A DNA stretch of 37,679 nucleotides from Parachlamydiaceae bacterium (GCA_013813265.1 JACCRY010000173.1:1-37679); one strand, 5' to 3'. Shown: positions 8,680 to 17,273, counted from the stretch's first letter. Made by a program: numbers and translations. The notes: generated from the sequence alone by a model not told the origin.

Positions 8680-11202
8680 ATGAACTGCTTCGATTTGAAG
8701 TTGTGGGCAGGGTATATTCCGGCCGGAGGATCCTCCTCCGAGCCGGCAAACATTGATCAAATTTGTGTTGATTCTAGATGTATCCAATCTCAAAATGCCC
8801 TTTTTGTTGCTCTTCAAGGAAATGAAGATGGGCATCGCTTTGTTGAGCACGCAAAGTTGTCCGGTGCTAAATTTGCACTTGTTTCACATGCCTCGTACTC
8901 CCAAAAGTCCCTCGAAGGCATTCAGCTTTTGAAGGTTGATTCTCCTTTAGACTCTCTTCAAGCTATCGCAAAAGCCTACCGTTTAAATCAACCAGCTAAA
9001 GTCATTGGCATTGCAGGTACGTACGGTAAAACCATGGTTAAGGATCTGCTGCAGTTAATGTTGAGCAATAAGTTTTCGGTTGCTGCCTCACCCGGAAGCT
9101 TTAACAGCCAAATTGGAGTGCCCTTAAGTCTTTTGACGATAAGACAAGAACATGAAGTTGCACTGATTGAAGCAGCTATTTCTGAAAAGAACGAAATGGA
9201 TGCATTAGGAGAAATGATTCAACCCGATGCTGTCATTTTTGCGCCTATTGGCAAAAAGCATATTGCCACTTTAAATGACGTTGAAACGGTGAATACAGAA
9301 ACTTTGAAGCTTTTGCATTATATCAAAGCTGGAGGATGGGCGCTTCTTCCTAAAATGTATGAGAGTGAAGGAAAAGTAGGTGAAAGATTTAAACGGTATT
9401 GCTGGGATGCTAAATTTACTGGATTGCCGCATGCTTACTTACTTCATGAAAATAATACAAATCTGGACAGCTTTCCTGCATATGTCATTGATTTTCCAGA
9501 TGGGCAAAGTTTTAGAGGGGAAATCACAGCAGGTTTTTATTATTTTCTGAATCTTATCAACCTTACTGTAAAAGCAGCATGGTTACTTGGGGTTGGTTTT
9601 GATGATATTGTGAAGGTACTCACTAATTATCACCCCGAACCCATGCGGACTGAAATTTGGAAAACTCAGCAGGGAGTGACTTTCATAAATGATTCTTACT
9701 GTAGCGATCCTAATTCTGTTGATCGCGCCTTAAGGCATTTTGAGCAGACATCTTGTTCTCGCAAAATTTTCCTTTTTGGTGGTATGAGAGGCAAAGGTAG
9801 CAATGAATGTAGTTATGACTATAAACGCATCGGAGCCGCCCTAAAGCATCGTGGAATTGATCAATTGTTCCTTATTGGGAATCATTCCTTTAAGCCTCTT
9901 ATCGATGAATTTAAAAAGGATTCATTAGATGACAAAATCATTTTTTTTAAAGAAGAGAAAGAAGCCTTTTTGCACTTGCGCACGATTCTTCAACCTCATG
10001 ACAGTGTACTCCTTAAAGGAGATAGAAAGAAGTCTTTAGCATACTTAATGGAAGCATTTAGCGACAGCTCTGGCAGCAATCATTTTTTCATCAATCTCGA
10101 TGCTGTAAGCAGCAATCTCAAACGTTTGCGAAGTCGATTGCCTCCGAAAACAAGAGTGATGGCGATGGTTAAGGCTTTTGCTTATGGTACCGGTGAATGG
10201 GAATTAGCTAAGTTTTTAAGTTCATGCGCTGTTGATATTTTAGGAGTTTCTTATGTTGACGAAGCTGTGGCATTGCGTTCATCAGCAGTCTCTCAGGCTA
10301 TCTTTGTTCTCAATGCAGCTCCCTACGAAGCTGCAATAGTTGCTAAATGGAAGTTTGAGGTTGGGATCAGTAATAAAGCCATGATCGTTGCTCTTGAAAA
10401 TGAAGGTAGACTAAAAGGTGTCAAAATAAAGGTGCATCTACATGTGGACACTGGAATGGGACGTTTTGGCTGTAGGCCTGAAGAGGCTTTGGAGCTTGCG
10501 CGCATGATTGTAGAGGCTTCCTCCTTAGAACTAGAGGGAATTATGACCCATTTTGCTGCTGCTGATACCCCTGCGGAAGATCCATTCACGCTTGCACAGG
10601 CAGAACAGTTCGATGCCGTCATTCAAGAGCTAGCTTTGCATGGCATTTCAGTTAAATGGCACCATGCGTCTAATTCGAGTGCTGCGGTGCGGTTTAAATT
10701 TTCACAATATAACATGGTTCGCATTGGTCTTGCTCTATATGGTTTACAAGCTTCAGAAGAGGCAACAAAGAGCTTAGATTTGCAGCTCGCCCTTTCATTG
10801 ACATCGAGGATTGTCGGAATTAATATTTGTAAAGCGGGGGAGACAGTAAGCTATGGTCGCAGCTACCAAGTGACTGGATCTATGCAGCGTATTGCGATAC
10901 TCCCTCTTGGATATTTTGATGGGCTCCATCGAAAATACAGCAATAAAGGGTCGGTCATGATACGAGGGGAGCGGGCTCCTATTGTGGGAAAGATCTGCAT
11001 GGATTTCATGATGGTTGACATTACAAATATTCCTTCTGCAATAGTAGGGGACCCAGTACTAATTTTTGGAAAAGACGAGTTAGGGCAATCTCTTCCGGCG
11101 GAGGAATTTGCCAGCCAAGGGGATTCAATTGTGCATGAGCTGATTACATGCCTAGGTCCGCGAATTCAGCGTATTTTTGTCCACGAGGAGAAAGATGAGT
11201 AG
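8680..11202 (+). CDS. Fused MurF ligase / alanine racemase
   Basis: An 840-residue two-enzyme fusion. Residues 1 to about 460 are MurF, which adds D-Ala-D-Ala to UDP-MurNAc-tripeptide: a Mur N-domain, an ATP loop GTYGKT (Lys117, Thr118), and a C-domain containing FINDSYCSDPNS and GGMRGKGSNE. Residues about 468-840 are a fold III PLP alanine racemase: the Schiff-base lysine is Lys498 in VKAFAYG, the second catalytic base is Tyr725 in VSYGRS, and GYFDGL plus CMDFMMVD (Cys773) complete the site. The VKAFAYG form, rather than the common VKADAYG, is what I recall from the MurF-Alr fusions widespread in Bacteroidota. The start is preceded by AAAGG overlapping the ftsH stop. The protein supplies both the D-Ala and the step that uses its dipeptide; classical Chlamydia lack a dedicated racemase. 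Confidence 0.93.
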   Translation: MNCFDLKLWAGYIPAGGSSSEPANIDQICVDSRCIQSQNALFVALQGNEDGHRFVEHAKLSGAKFALVSHASYSQKSLEGIQLLKVDSPLDSLQAIAKAYRLNQPAKVIGIAGTYGKTMVKDLLQLMLSNKFSVAASPGSFNSQIGVPLSLLTIRQEHEVALIEAAISEKNEMDALGEMIQPDAVIFAPIGKKHIATLNDVETVNTETLKLLHYIKAGGWALLPKMYESEGKVGERFKRYCWDAKFTGLPHAYLLHENNTNLDSFPAYVIDFPDGQSFRGEITAGFYYFLNLINLTVKAAWLLGVGFDDIVKVLTNYHPEPMRTEIWKTQQGVTFINDSYCSDPNSVDRALRHFEQTSCSRKIFLFGGMRGKGSNECSYDYKRIGAALKHRGIDQLFLIGNHSFKPLIDEFKKDSLDDKIIFFKEEKEAFLHLRTILQPHDSVLLKGDRKKSLAYLMEAFSDSSGSNHFFINLDAVSSNLKRLRSRLPPKTRVMAMVKAFAYGTGEWELAKFLSSCAVDILGVSYVDEAVALRSSAVSQAIFVLNAAPYEAAIVAKWKFEVGISNKAMIVALENEGRLKGVKIKVHLHVDTGMGRFGCRPEEALELARMIVEASSLELEGIMTHFAAADTPAEDPFTLAQAEQFDAVIQELALHGISVKWHHASNSSAAVRFKFSQYNMVRIGLALYGLQASEEATKSLDLQLALSLTSRIVGINICKAGETVSYGRSYQVTGSMQRIAILPLGYFDGLHRKYSNKGSVMIRGERAPIVGKICMDFMMVDITNIPSAIVGDPVLIFGKDELGQSLPAEEFASQGDSIVHELITCLGPRIQRIFVHEEKDE

Positions 11203-11329
11203 ATATAGCTTGCGAGGACTAGGAACCTGTAAATGGACACACCAATGCCGAGTCGGTTAAGAAGCTTGTTTTTAAGGACTCGCGTAATCACGCTAAACTA
11301 AAAAAGCCTTTAAATAATCCTTTCCATTA

Positions 11330-11426
11330 TTCTGCCCCATCCCTGCCTTATCGTTCCATCGAAACGAAGCTAGGTGATTCGACTTTAAATGTACCGGTTT
11401 AATTTTCAGGATGGAGCAGGATAATT
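11330..11426. repeat. Inverted repeat of the ATTATTCTGCCCC type
   Basis: ATTATTCTGCCCCATCC at about 11330-11346 is matched by GGATGGAGCAGGATAAT at about 11410-11426 in inverted orientation with two mismatches, 63 bases apart. It lies in the 263-base gap between the converging murF-alr and an unknown minus-strand gene; otherwise I see nothing there. Similar words recur between genes in many unrelated bacteria in my experience. Confidence 0.45.
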
Positions 11427-11465
11427 ACTGAGGAATTGCAAAGTTGATGGGCACAATAAACCATT

Positions 11466-12098
11466 TCAAATAATTTTAGCTTCTTTGAAAGTTTGGATTG
11501 CTGTTTGATTTACCGTAACCATTAAGACTGTAGGACGCGTAAACCTTTCTCTATATTCCTCTGGATCCTCACTATATTTCAAAATTTCTGAACAAAATCT
11601 ACTGTTTAAGTCATATTCATGTTTGTTAGTCATATAGCTCTCAAAGGTTGTTAGAATCTCATCAAAATCGCTTTCCTCTGCCACCCTTATGGAAAATGTT
11701 GTGTCGTAGCCAGTATCTTCTAAGGATTGAAATTTAATACTTTTAAACCATGCAACATCTTCTTTACAATCTGACTTTTCTCCATACATATCCAATTTCC
11801 ATTTACGAACATTGCGTTCTAGTAATGGGAAATTAAGCTTGTCTAACTTAAGTGGTGAAAATTTACTTTCATAAGTATAGGCAAATAAAGCTGTCATACC
11901 AGGATAGATTAATTCATTTCCACAAGTTATTTTAAATGGCGATTCATTTCGGATTTCTGTAAAACCCGGATCAGCATCTTTTATATTACTTTTTTCCACT
12001 TCTTTGATATATTGTTCTTTAAGATCAGGAAAGTTTCCATATTGAGGATAAGTCTTAGCAATTAATTGTGCCCCTGGTGATTTCACAGCAAAATTCAT
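11466..12098 (-). CDS. Hypothetical protein
   Basis: A 210-residue protein of unknown family. The open frame extends to an ATG at 12194, but I prefer the ATG at 12098 because AGGA lies about six bases before it, while the longer version adds an unlikely hydrophobic, AT-rich stretch with no ribosome site. The protein is soluble, mixed in charge and without a signal peptide. It starts MNFAVKSPGAQLIAKTYPQY and has an acidic stretch near the C-terminus (EILKYSEDPEEYRERF). It stands alone, flanked by repeats on the 5' side, so it may be accessory DNA. I cannot assign a function. Confidence 0.55.
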   Translation of the reverse strand: MNFAVKSPGAQLIAKTYPQYGNFPDLKEQYIKEVEKSNIKDADPGFTEIRNESPFKITCGNELIYPGMTALFAYTYESKFSPLKLDKLNFPLLERNVRKWKLDMYGEKSDCKEDVAWFKSIKFQSLEDTGYDTTFSIRVAEESDFDEILTTFESYMTNKHEYDLNSRFCSEILKYSEDPEEYRERFTRPTVLMVTVNQTAIQTFKEAKII

Positions 12099-12205
12099 TT
12101 TAATCCTATTTGTCATTGTGTTATGGAAAGAAGTATAAAAATAAATCAAAAAAAATTCTAAGTCAAGAAGATTTATTATTTCAAAAGTTTCCAAAATTAT
12201 ATTAA

Positions 12206-12342
12206 GCTGAACCTGCGTAGCTCAATCATTTCAAACATTCTGCATTTTCTTTGCGCCATTGCGCCATTTGCTGCTTCTCGGTGTTAAAAAAAATAAACTA
12301 GACTACTTGTCCGGTTTATGTGTTCTGGAATGATCGAGCTAC
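12206..12342. repeat. Repeat cluster: inverted GCTCGATCATT units around a CTTTGCGCC unit
   Basis: A GTAGCTCAATCATT unit at about 12218-12232 and its inverted counterpart AATGATCGAGCTAC at 12329-12342 bracket a unit of the CTTTGCGCC...TTGCTGCTTCT family (about 12240-12325). The outer units belong to the family also at 14588-14878; the inner unit matches copies at 26871-27052. The cluster fills the 287-base gap between the glycosyltransferase stop and the start of the unknown gene. Confidence 0.6.
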
Positions 12343-12385
12343 ACTAAGACGAGCACGTTCTGCCTTGAGAACAGGTCAAAATTTA

Positions 12386-14428
12386 CTAAACGCTATCTTT
12401 AGCCTGAGCATAAGATTCTGAACGTAAGTCAAAAACTTTTTGAAATCGTCCAAGTAGTAATGTCTTAAGGTCCAATAAAGTACATATTCCATATCCCAAA
12501 AGCAGGGCCATAATGCCGTCACCACAACTCTTATTTAAGATGGTGGCATTGACTTCCAAGCAAAGCATACAGAGTATTGAAAACGTATAGATCAACGGAA
12601 TGGGAGTTAATCCTGTGATTTTAGGCGTCCGGAAGAAGAATGTATGTTTGCCAAACAAAATTTGTTTTAAGGACTGAAAAACACCCGCCAGGTTTACTGG
12701 AAGAAGAATCATATTGAGCGACATTATGCGGAAAAGATCGCTGTAGCGATAGCCAAATAAGTTTAAATCACGACTATAAATGATTAAATAAGGAATTGTT
12801 ATAAGGGAACCTTCTAAAGGGAAATTTTGAAGAGATAGCGGTGAGAGCTGCATTAATGCTAAACTAAAAAAAGTTGCAGGAATCGACACAAGATAATGAA
12901 TCCGAAAAAAAGATTCCTTGAGTTTTTGATAAGAAAAGGGCCCTTTTATAATATAAAAAAGGGCTTTGGGAAATATAATCAATCCGCCGTTGGCCCAGCG
13001 TTTTCTCTGTATAACTAATGCACCAAAGTCAGGAGGAGTTGCGCTATAAGAAAGTCTTTCAGGGAAATTGTATAATTGCCAGCCTTTTGAGGCTAGATCG
13101 ATGCTGCTTTCTGTGTCTTCTATCACAGTACGATCTTGAACATAACGGCTAATGATGTAGCCTTTTTCCATTCGGTGTTCAACGATATCATCTAAAGCCT
13201 TTTTTCTAATTAGGGCATTGGCTCCAACCCAGAAAGTTGCTTTAAAGTAAGTGAATCCTTGATGGATCATATATTGTATGTCAGTAGTAGCTCCTGCCAT
13301 TTGCTCTAGAGCTCCTGGAGCATTTGGAAAAGCGCTATATGGGGTTTGAATAACAGCGGTATTAGAAAAAAGTGCTTGCTCCATTTCATATATTAAACGT
13401 GATGCATAGTCATATGTCAAAACACTGTCTGCGTCCAAAACAGAAATATAATCTGCATCGGTAAATTTGTACTCAGCTGTATCTGCAGAAGATTCTTCTA
13501 GAATCTTCTGACCATTTAAATTTGTTTCTTTGTAGTTTTTTCCTAGTGCTCCAATATAGCTATTTAAATTCATCGACTTATTGGAGGCATGCGAGAAATT
13601 ATTGTATTGTTTTCTCTCAAAATAACTAATTTCTACTTGGAATAGTTTCTCTAATGTTTTATATTCATTCTTGATATTTTCTAATTCTAATTGATCTGTA
13701 TTTAAATTTTTTATTTTTTTATTTAAATCAGAAATTCTATTCGTAAAGGTTAATTCGATGAAGGTATCGTCCGTATGATCTCTCCGAATATAATCTAGTA
13801 CCTGCTGATCAAGCCAGTTTACTATTTCCTTGTAGATTTGAATTAAATATTTTTTTTCATTTTCTAAGTTTAAATTTTTGTGACTTAATCGTTCTTGAAA
13901 TTGCTTTGCGAATTCCTTCATCTTTTGATGTTGAATTAAAAGGAAATTATTTAGAGAAACTACTAGATCTCTTGTCTCTTGTAATTTGGAACAGTTGGGT
14001 GGATTGTCTATTAATAAAACGACTCGACGGTTAGGGTAATTTTGGAGCGCTGAGGAAAGTAAAGACTGTCGAATAATAGGAATCTCTTCTTTATAAGAAG
14101 GGAGTAAAATAATAAGGGAAGGAGCTCGATGATTTAAATAAAAACGTTCGACTTCTTTTTTTGAAGTGTGTTTATGTTTTAGAAGTCGTTTCAAAAAACC
14201 GTATCTAGCAAATAAATGGACGAGACCTCCATAAGCAAGAAAAAAAGAAAATAAGAATACGCCAATAATACCCATCAATTCAAGGTATTGTCCTTGATTA
14301 ATGAAGCTTAAGCCGGTTTTAATAATGCGGGAAGAAAGTAAAATTAATCCAATTAGTATTAAATAGGTAAAAACATAATTTAACATAATTTCATGTTTTG
14401 AATTTGTTAAATGATTAGTTTTTTTCAT
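12386..14428 (-). CDS. Multi-pass family 2 glycosyltransferase
   Basis: A 680-residue membrane glycosyltransferase of GT-A fold, related to processive synthases of the cellulose synthase/hyaluronan type. Two helices (about 18-36 and 52-74) precede the catalytic domain; LLPSYKEE (109-116) starts it. Acidic motifs are Asp141 (LLIDNPP), the DAD pair (332-334), IEDTE (Asp438) and the processivity motif QRKRW (474-478). Several C-terminal helices follow. A segment of about 150 residues between Asp141 and DAD, mostly charged and coiled-coil-like, is unusual for the family, where these motifs lie roughly 50-100 residues apart. GAGGT five bases before the ATG supports the start. It could make a surface or storage glycan; the sugar is unknown. 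No obvious operon partner, and repeats flank both sides. Confidence 0.85.
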   Translation of the reverse strand: MKKTNHLTNSKHEIMLNYVFTYLILIGLILLSSRIIKTGLSFINQGQYLELMGIIGVFLFSFFLAYGGLVHLFARYGFLKRLLKHKHTSKKEVERFYLNHRAPSLIILLPSYKEEIPIIRQSLLSSALQNYPNRRVVLLIDNPPNCSKLQETRDLVVSLNNFLLIQHQKMKEFAKQFQERLSHKNLNLENEKKYLIQIYKEIVNWLDQQVLDYIRRDHTDDTFIELTFTNRISDLNKKIKNLNTDQLELENIKNEYKTLEKLFQVEISYFERKQYNNFSHASNKSMNLNSYIGALGKNYKETNLNGQKILEESSADTAEYKFTDADYISVLDADSVLTYDYASRLIYEMEQALFSNTAVIQTPYSAFPNAPGALEQMAGATTDIQYMIHQGFTYFKATFWVGANALIRKKALDDIVEHRMEKGYIISRYVQDRTVIEDTESSIDLASKGWQLYNFPERLSYSATPPDFGALVIQRKRWANGGLIIFPKALFYIIKGPFSYQKLKESFFRIHYLVSIPATFFSLALMQLSPLSLQNFPLEGSLITIPYLIIYSRDLNLFGYRYSDLFRIMSLNMILLPVNLAGVFQSLKQILFGKHTFFFRTPKITGLTPIPLIYTFSILCMLCLEVNATILNKSCGDGIMALLLGYGICTLLDLKTLLLGRFQKVFDLRSESYAQAKDSV

Positions 14429-14874
14429 TATGACCTCACTGTTAATAATATTGTCTCAAAAAACGTTATTAAAATCAATGTAATAAAATTCTACCGAACT
14501 AATTTAATTAAATTGTAAATGTGTGTAATTTCTTGTGATTAATTTAAAAAGGTCAAACAAATGTTCTAATTACAACAAGATTTTTGCTTACGTAACTCGA
14601 TCATTCCACTGTCGAGTGCGACGCTATGATGTTTGGTATGCTCGATCCTACGCTAAGTCCAGAGCGTTCAAAAACCCTATTGAGCTGAACCTAAGTAGCT
14701 CGATCATTCCAATGTCGAGTGCGACGTTATAATGTATGGTGCGCTCGATCCTACGAAAAGCCTCGAGCGTTCCAATACCTTAATGTCTAATGTGGGCTTT
14801 AGAGTGCATAGGGCTTATCGCAAGTCGAGCGGATGTCACATTCCATCGCCAAACTCGACATTGGAATGATCGAG
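14429..14874. other. Repeat-filled intergenic region
   Basis: No credible gene. The first 150 bases are AT-rich and include the glycosyltransferase leader. From about 14588 on it is made of copies of one dispersed repeat family. The apparent 65-codon plus-strand ORF at 14535-14732 is just the translation of these repeats. Confidence 0.6.
14588..14765 (+). repeat. Two direct copies of a CTCGATCATTCC...GTCGAGTGCGACG repeat
   Basis: Copy one begins at about 14588 and copy two at about 14690, each running through CGATCATTCCA, TGTCGAGTGCGACG, a variable TATAATGT-like part and GCTCGATCCTACG, then a CGAGCGTTC-like end. Copy identity is high in the first 35 bases and lower later. The sequence TGAGCTGAAC precedes copy two, as it does in part before the unit at 12206. 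Confidence 0.65.
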
Positions 14875-14878
14875 CTAC
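14854..14878 (-). repeat. Inverted copy of the same repeat, supplying a stop codon
   Basis: These 25 bases are the exact reverse complement of 14695-14719, which makes a 25-bp perfect inverted repeat with a 134-base gap. It overlaps the last codon of the gene ending at 14875: the TAG stop is part of the repeat, so the present C-terminus of that protein may be set by repeat insertion. Confidence 0.7.
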
Positions 14879-15336
14879 AGGAGCTTGCTTGAACGACGCC
14901 AAAAATAACTTGCTGTAAGGCAGCATACGCATGCGAATGCCACAATCCAAACAATTGATAAAGAAAGGGGTTCTTCAGAAATGGAAGCTTGTTCTAAAGC
15001 ATAGAAGGGCTTGAGCGCCCCTGGTGTTATTTTGAGGGTTCCTTGAACTAAAAGGGCAGATCTTGGAGATTCTTCTGGCAATGAACCCTTTACAGAAAGC
15101 TGCAATCCTCTTTTTTCTGAAGCACCGACACAGCAACTTTTAAGATTAGGTTCAGAAGCTAAAATCCATCCATCATTACCTGTAGAGTACAAAAAGCCTC
15201 TTATGATCACATTTTGGTTATCATAAGCTAAAATAAAATCGGGCAAATGTTCCGAATTGCTCCATGAAGAGTATCCTTCATGAAGCAGGTCGAATGTAAG
15301 AGGATAGGCAGTTAGATTATTTAGGTCTCCCTTCAC
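14875..15336 (-). CDS. Hypothetical protein with C-terminal membrane helix
   Basis: A 153-residue protein with no family I can name. Residues 1-115 look like a small soluble beta-rich domain (DFILAYDNQNVIIRGFLYS, then a Cys pair in SCCVGA, then LLVQGTLKITPGAL). A hydrophobic helix near 126-145 (LSLSIVWIVAFACVCCLTAS) and a short basic tail RRSSKLL follow, so the domain may face the periplasm or be tail-anchored. It starts four bases after the beta-hydroxyacid dehydrogenase stop and is probably cotranscribed. Its stop codon lies within a dispersed repeat, so a few C-terminal residues may have been changed. Confidence 0.65.
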   Translation of the reverse strand: MKGDLNNLTAYPLTFDLLHEGYSSWSNSEHLPDFILAYDNQNVIIRGFLYSTGNDGWILASEPNLKSCCVGASEKRGLQLSVKGSLPEESPRSALLVQGTLKITPGALKPFYALEQASISEEPLSLSIVWIVAFACVCCLTASYFWRRSSKLL

Positions 15337-15340
15337 AAAG

Positions 15341-16249
15341 CTAAATCCATTTGCGTTGGTTAGAGTCTAAATTGGCGTCTTCTTTACAAAGTGAGGCAAT
15401 GCAAGACCAATCCTTTTTTTCCTCACCTCGAGACATGCATATGGATAGCTTTTCGTACAGTAAGTCTGAAATTGGCATTGGGACAGAAGAATCTTTGGCA
15501 ATTTTTTGCAAGAGTCGTGTGTCTTTGAATCCAAGTTCTAAAGAAAATCCAGCTGGTTCAAATTTATCCTCTGCAAGTAAGGGAGCGTATATTTTGTAAA
15601 CAGGACAGGCAAAAATAGAATCTGTCAAAATTTCTCCGACTAGCTTTGGAGAAAGACCATTTTTTTCAGCTAGGGTAAATCCTTCTGCGAGGGTTTGGAT
15701 GGCAGAAAGGATCAAAGAGTTGCCTATAAGTTTAAACAAATTGGCTTTTTCGGCATCTGGTCCTAAGTCAAAAATACGTTGCCCAAGCATTTCTAAAAGT
15801 GGCCTCACACGTTCTTTTGCAATTGCTTCTCCTGCTAGAAAGATGAATAATTTAGCCGCAGCAGCCCCTTCCGGGCGTCCGGATACGGGAGCGGCTAAAT
15901 AGATAGCGCCACGTGCGCGATGTTCTTCACTTAGTTTTTTACTTGTTTCATAACTTACAGTGCTCATGGAAAGATGGATGACACCAGGCTGTAAACGTGA
16001 GCCTAGGCCATTTGGCCCATTGATGAGTTCTTCGAGTGCTTGATCATTAGCGACCATTGTGATAATGATTTCAGCCCCATCCAAAGTTTCGGCAGGTGTG
16101 TTGGCAAGTTTGGCACCCTGAGCAAGCAATGGGGTGGCTTTTTCTTTACTGCGATTATAAACCTGCAATTGAATGCCGTTCTTCAAGAGATTTTGTGCCA
16201 TGGGAAATCCCATCATCCCAAGACCTATGAATCCTACAGTCTTATCCAT
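15341..16249 (-). CDS. NAD(P)-dependent beta-hydroxyacid dehydrogenase
   Basis: A 302-residue member of the 3-hydroxyisobutyrate dehydrogenase / tartronate semialdehyde reductase / glyoxylate-succinic semialdehyde reductase family. The N-terminal Rossmann fold opens with GFIGLGMMGFPMAQNL (6-21). The substrate-binding loop APVSGRPEGA (120-129) departs from the usual VSGG. The catalytic lysine is Lys173 with Asn177 in KLIGN. The helical C-domain is complete (FKDTRLL near 245). GGGAG lies four bases before the start. The family reduces small semialdehydes or oxidises hydroxyacids in the cytosol; I cannot fix the substrate. It leads a two-gene unit and is divergent from an F-box-like gene. Confidence 0.88.
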   Translation of the reverse strand: MDKTVGFIGLGMMGFPMAQNLLKNGIQLQVYNRSKEKATPLLAQGAKLANTPAETLDGAEIIITMVANDQALEELINGPNGLGSRLQPGVIHLSMSTVSYETSKKLSEEHRARGAIYLAAPVSGRPEGAAAAKLFIFLAGEAIAKERVRPLLEMLGQRIFDLGPDAEKANLFKLIGNSLILSAIQTLAEGFTLAEKNGLSPKLVGEILTDSIFACPVYKIYAPLLAEDKFEPAGFSLELGFKDTRLLQKIAKDSSVPMPISDLLYEKLSICMSRGEEKKDWSCIASLCKEDANLDSNQRKWI

Positions 16250-16383
16250 TTCACTCCCGAATTTTTACTGTTCATGCCCAAAATCTTATTTGTGTCTGGG
16301 CGCAGATTAGTGTTAGAAAATAAAAGATTAACCTGGATTTTCTAAGTTGTCAAGGTGTCAACTCTTGTTAATTGTAAAAGTTC

Positions 16384-17199
16384 ATGGATAAGAAATTGAT
16401 GGTAATGGTATTACAGAGTGATACAATATTTCTAGACCCATGCAAATGGCTCATCAAAAAAAAGGTGCCGTCACATCATATGGTTCCTATTCATTATTTA
16501 GATCAAGATTCATGGAATATCATTTATCAGTTTGTACAAGTTGAAGATGTGTATAAAATTTCTTTGACATGTCAGCAGATTTCAGGGATGGCTCAAGTAA
16601 GCTTAAAGTCTTTACGAAATCTCTATTTTTCATCGTTACATGCATTTTACTCTTTACCCCAAAACTTTTCAGTTAAGTGCAGAAGTTTTGAACTCGAGAT
16701 TCTTAGAAATCAAATTCTACATCAAAATATTCTTATCGCAACAGAAAGTAAAGAAAGTAAAGAAAGTAAAGAAAGTAAAATTTCGCTAGAGTTATGGGGG
16801 AGTGTTAGTAGTTTTCCAATTGGAAAGTTAATAAGGAAGGATCCAGAATGGTGTGAAAATAAAGAGAAAAGAAAAATTCAAAAAAGTTTTAATTCAATAT
16901 TTAAGGCATTAGGTAGCGAACAGTTCATTTTAGAACTTGAAGTAGGAAAAGAACTTATTGCCATGCGCTATTTTAACAAACCACAAACTTCATATAATAG
17001 GGATGTGCACTGTGAATATAGGGCACCCATTTTAGGTATAGAAGTCATTTTTCCAGTTCAATCAAGTATGAGCTTTTGCAAAAAAACTGCAATCAAATTA
17101 GCTGCAAAAAACATGTTAAAAAAGTTATCTTTTTTTAAAAACATCTCGGTAGACGAAGAGAAAATTGATGCCCCATCGCCTATATGCCCTTTGTTTTAA
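16384..17199 (+). CDS. F-box-like protein, candidate host-directed effector
   Basis: A 271-residue protein. Residues about 37-75 (IHYLDQDSWNIIYQFVQVED, then ISLTCQQISGMAQ) follow the F-box pattern L-x-x-D/E-x-x-x-x-I-x-x-x-L/V-x-x-x-D with a C-x-x-I/W end. In eukaryotes this motif binds Skp1 in ubiquitin ligases; amoeba symbionts encode many such proteins. Residues 121-132 are four ESK repeats encoded by an exact 9-bp tandem repeat (16744-16779). The C-terminal part (150-260) resembles nothing I know. There is no signal peptide, as expected for type III substrates, and no ribosome site of note. It is transcribed divergently from the dehydrogenase. The F-box call is by pattern and weaker than that at 35733. 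Confidence 0.6.
   Translation: MDKKLMVMVLQSDTIFLDPCKWLIKKKVPSHHMVPIHYLDQDSWNIIYQFVQVEDVYKISLTCQQISGMAQVSLKSLRNLYFSSLHAFYSLPQNFSVKCRSFELEILRNQILHQNILIATESKESKESKESKISLELWGSVSSFPIGKLIRKDPEWCENKEKRKIQKSFNSIFKALGSEQFILELEVGKELIAMRYFNKPQTSYNRDVHCEYRAPILGIEVIFPVQSSMSFCKKTAIKLAAKNMLKKLSFFKNISVDEEKIDAPSPICPLF
16744..16779 (+). repeat. Tandem repeat of 9 bp, four units, coding for ESK
   Basis: GAAAGTAAA occurs four times without mismatch and in frame. Changes in unit number would add or remove three residues without breaking the frame, so length variation between strains is expected rather than on/off switching. Confidence 0.85.
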
Positions 17200-17267
17200 C
17201 GTTTAAAAAAATTTAAAAACTACGGTTTTGCGGTAAATTCAATAGAACCTAATTATGAATAACATGG

Positions 17268-17273
17268 TATACT
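17268..17273 (+). promoter_or_regulatory. Possible extended -10 of the flippase gene
   Basis: TGG-TATACT fits an extended -10 element, without a clear -35. It would start transcription near 17280, which leaves room for translation from the ATG at 17328 but not from that at 17286. Confidence 0.3.

Noticed and set aside
12386-14428. Cellulose synthase (BcsA)
   Set aside because: The D, DAD, ED and QRKRW motifs fit processive synthases in general, but no PilZ domain, no BcsB partner and a strange insert are seen, so only the broad family is claimed.
14535-14732. 65-codon ORF downstream of the glycosyltransferase
   Set aside because: Entirely made of dispersed repeat sequence; no protein-like features.
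14588-14878. Possible CRISPR array
   Set aside because: Units are few, differ in length and orientation and have no regular spacers; no cas genes in the window.
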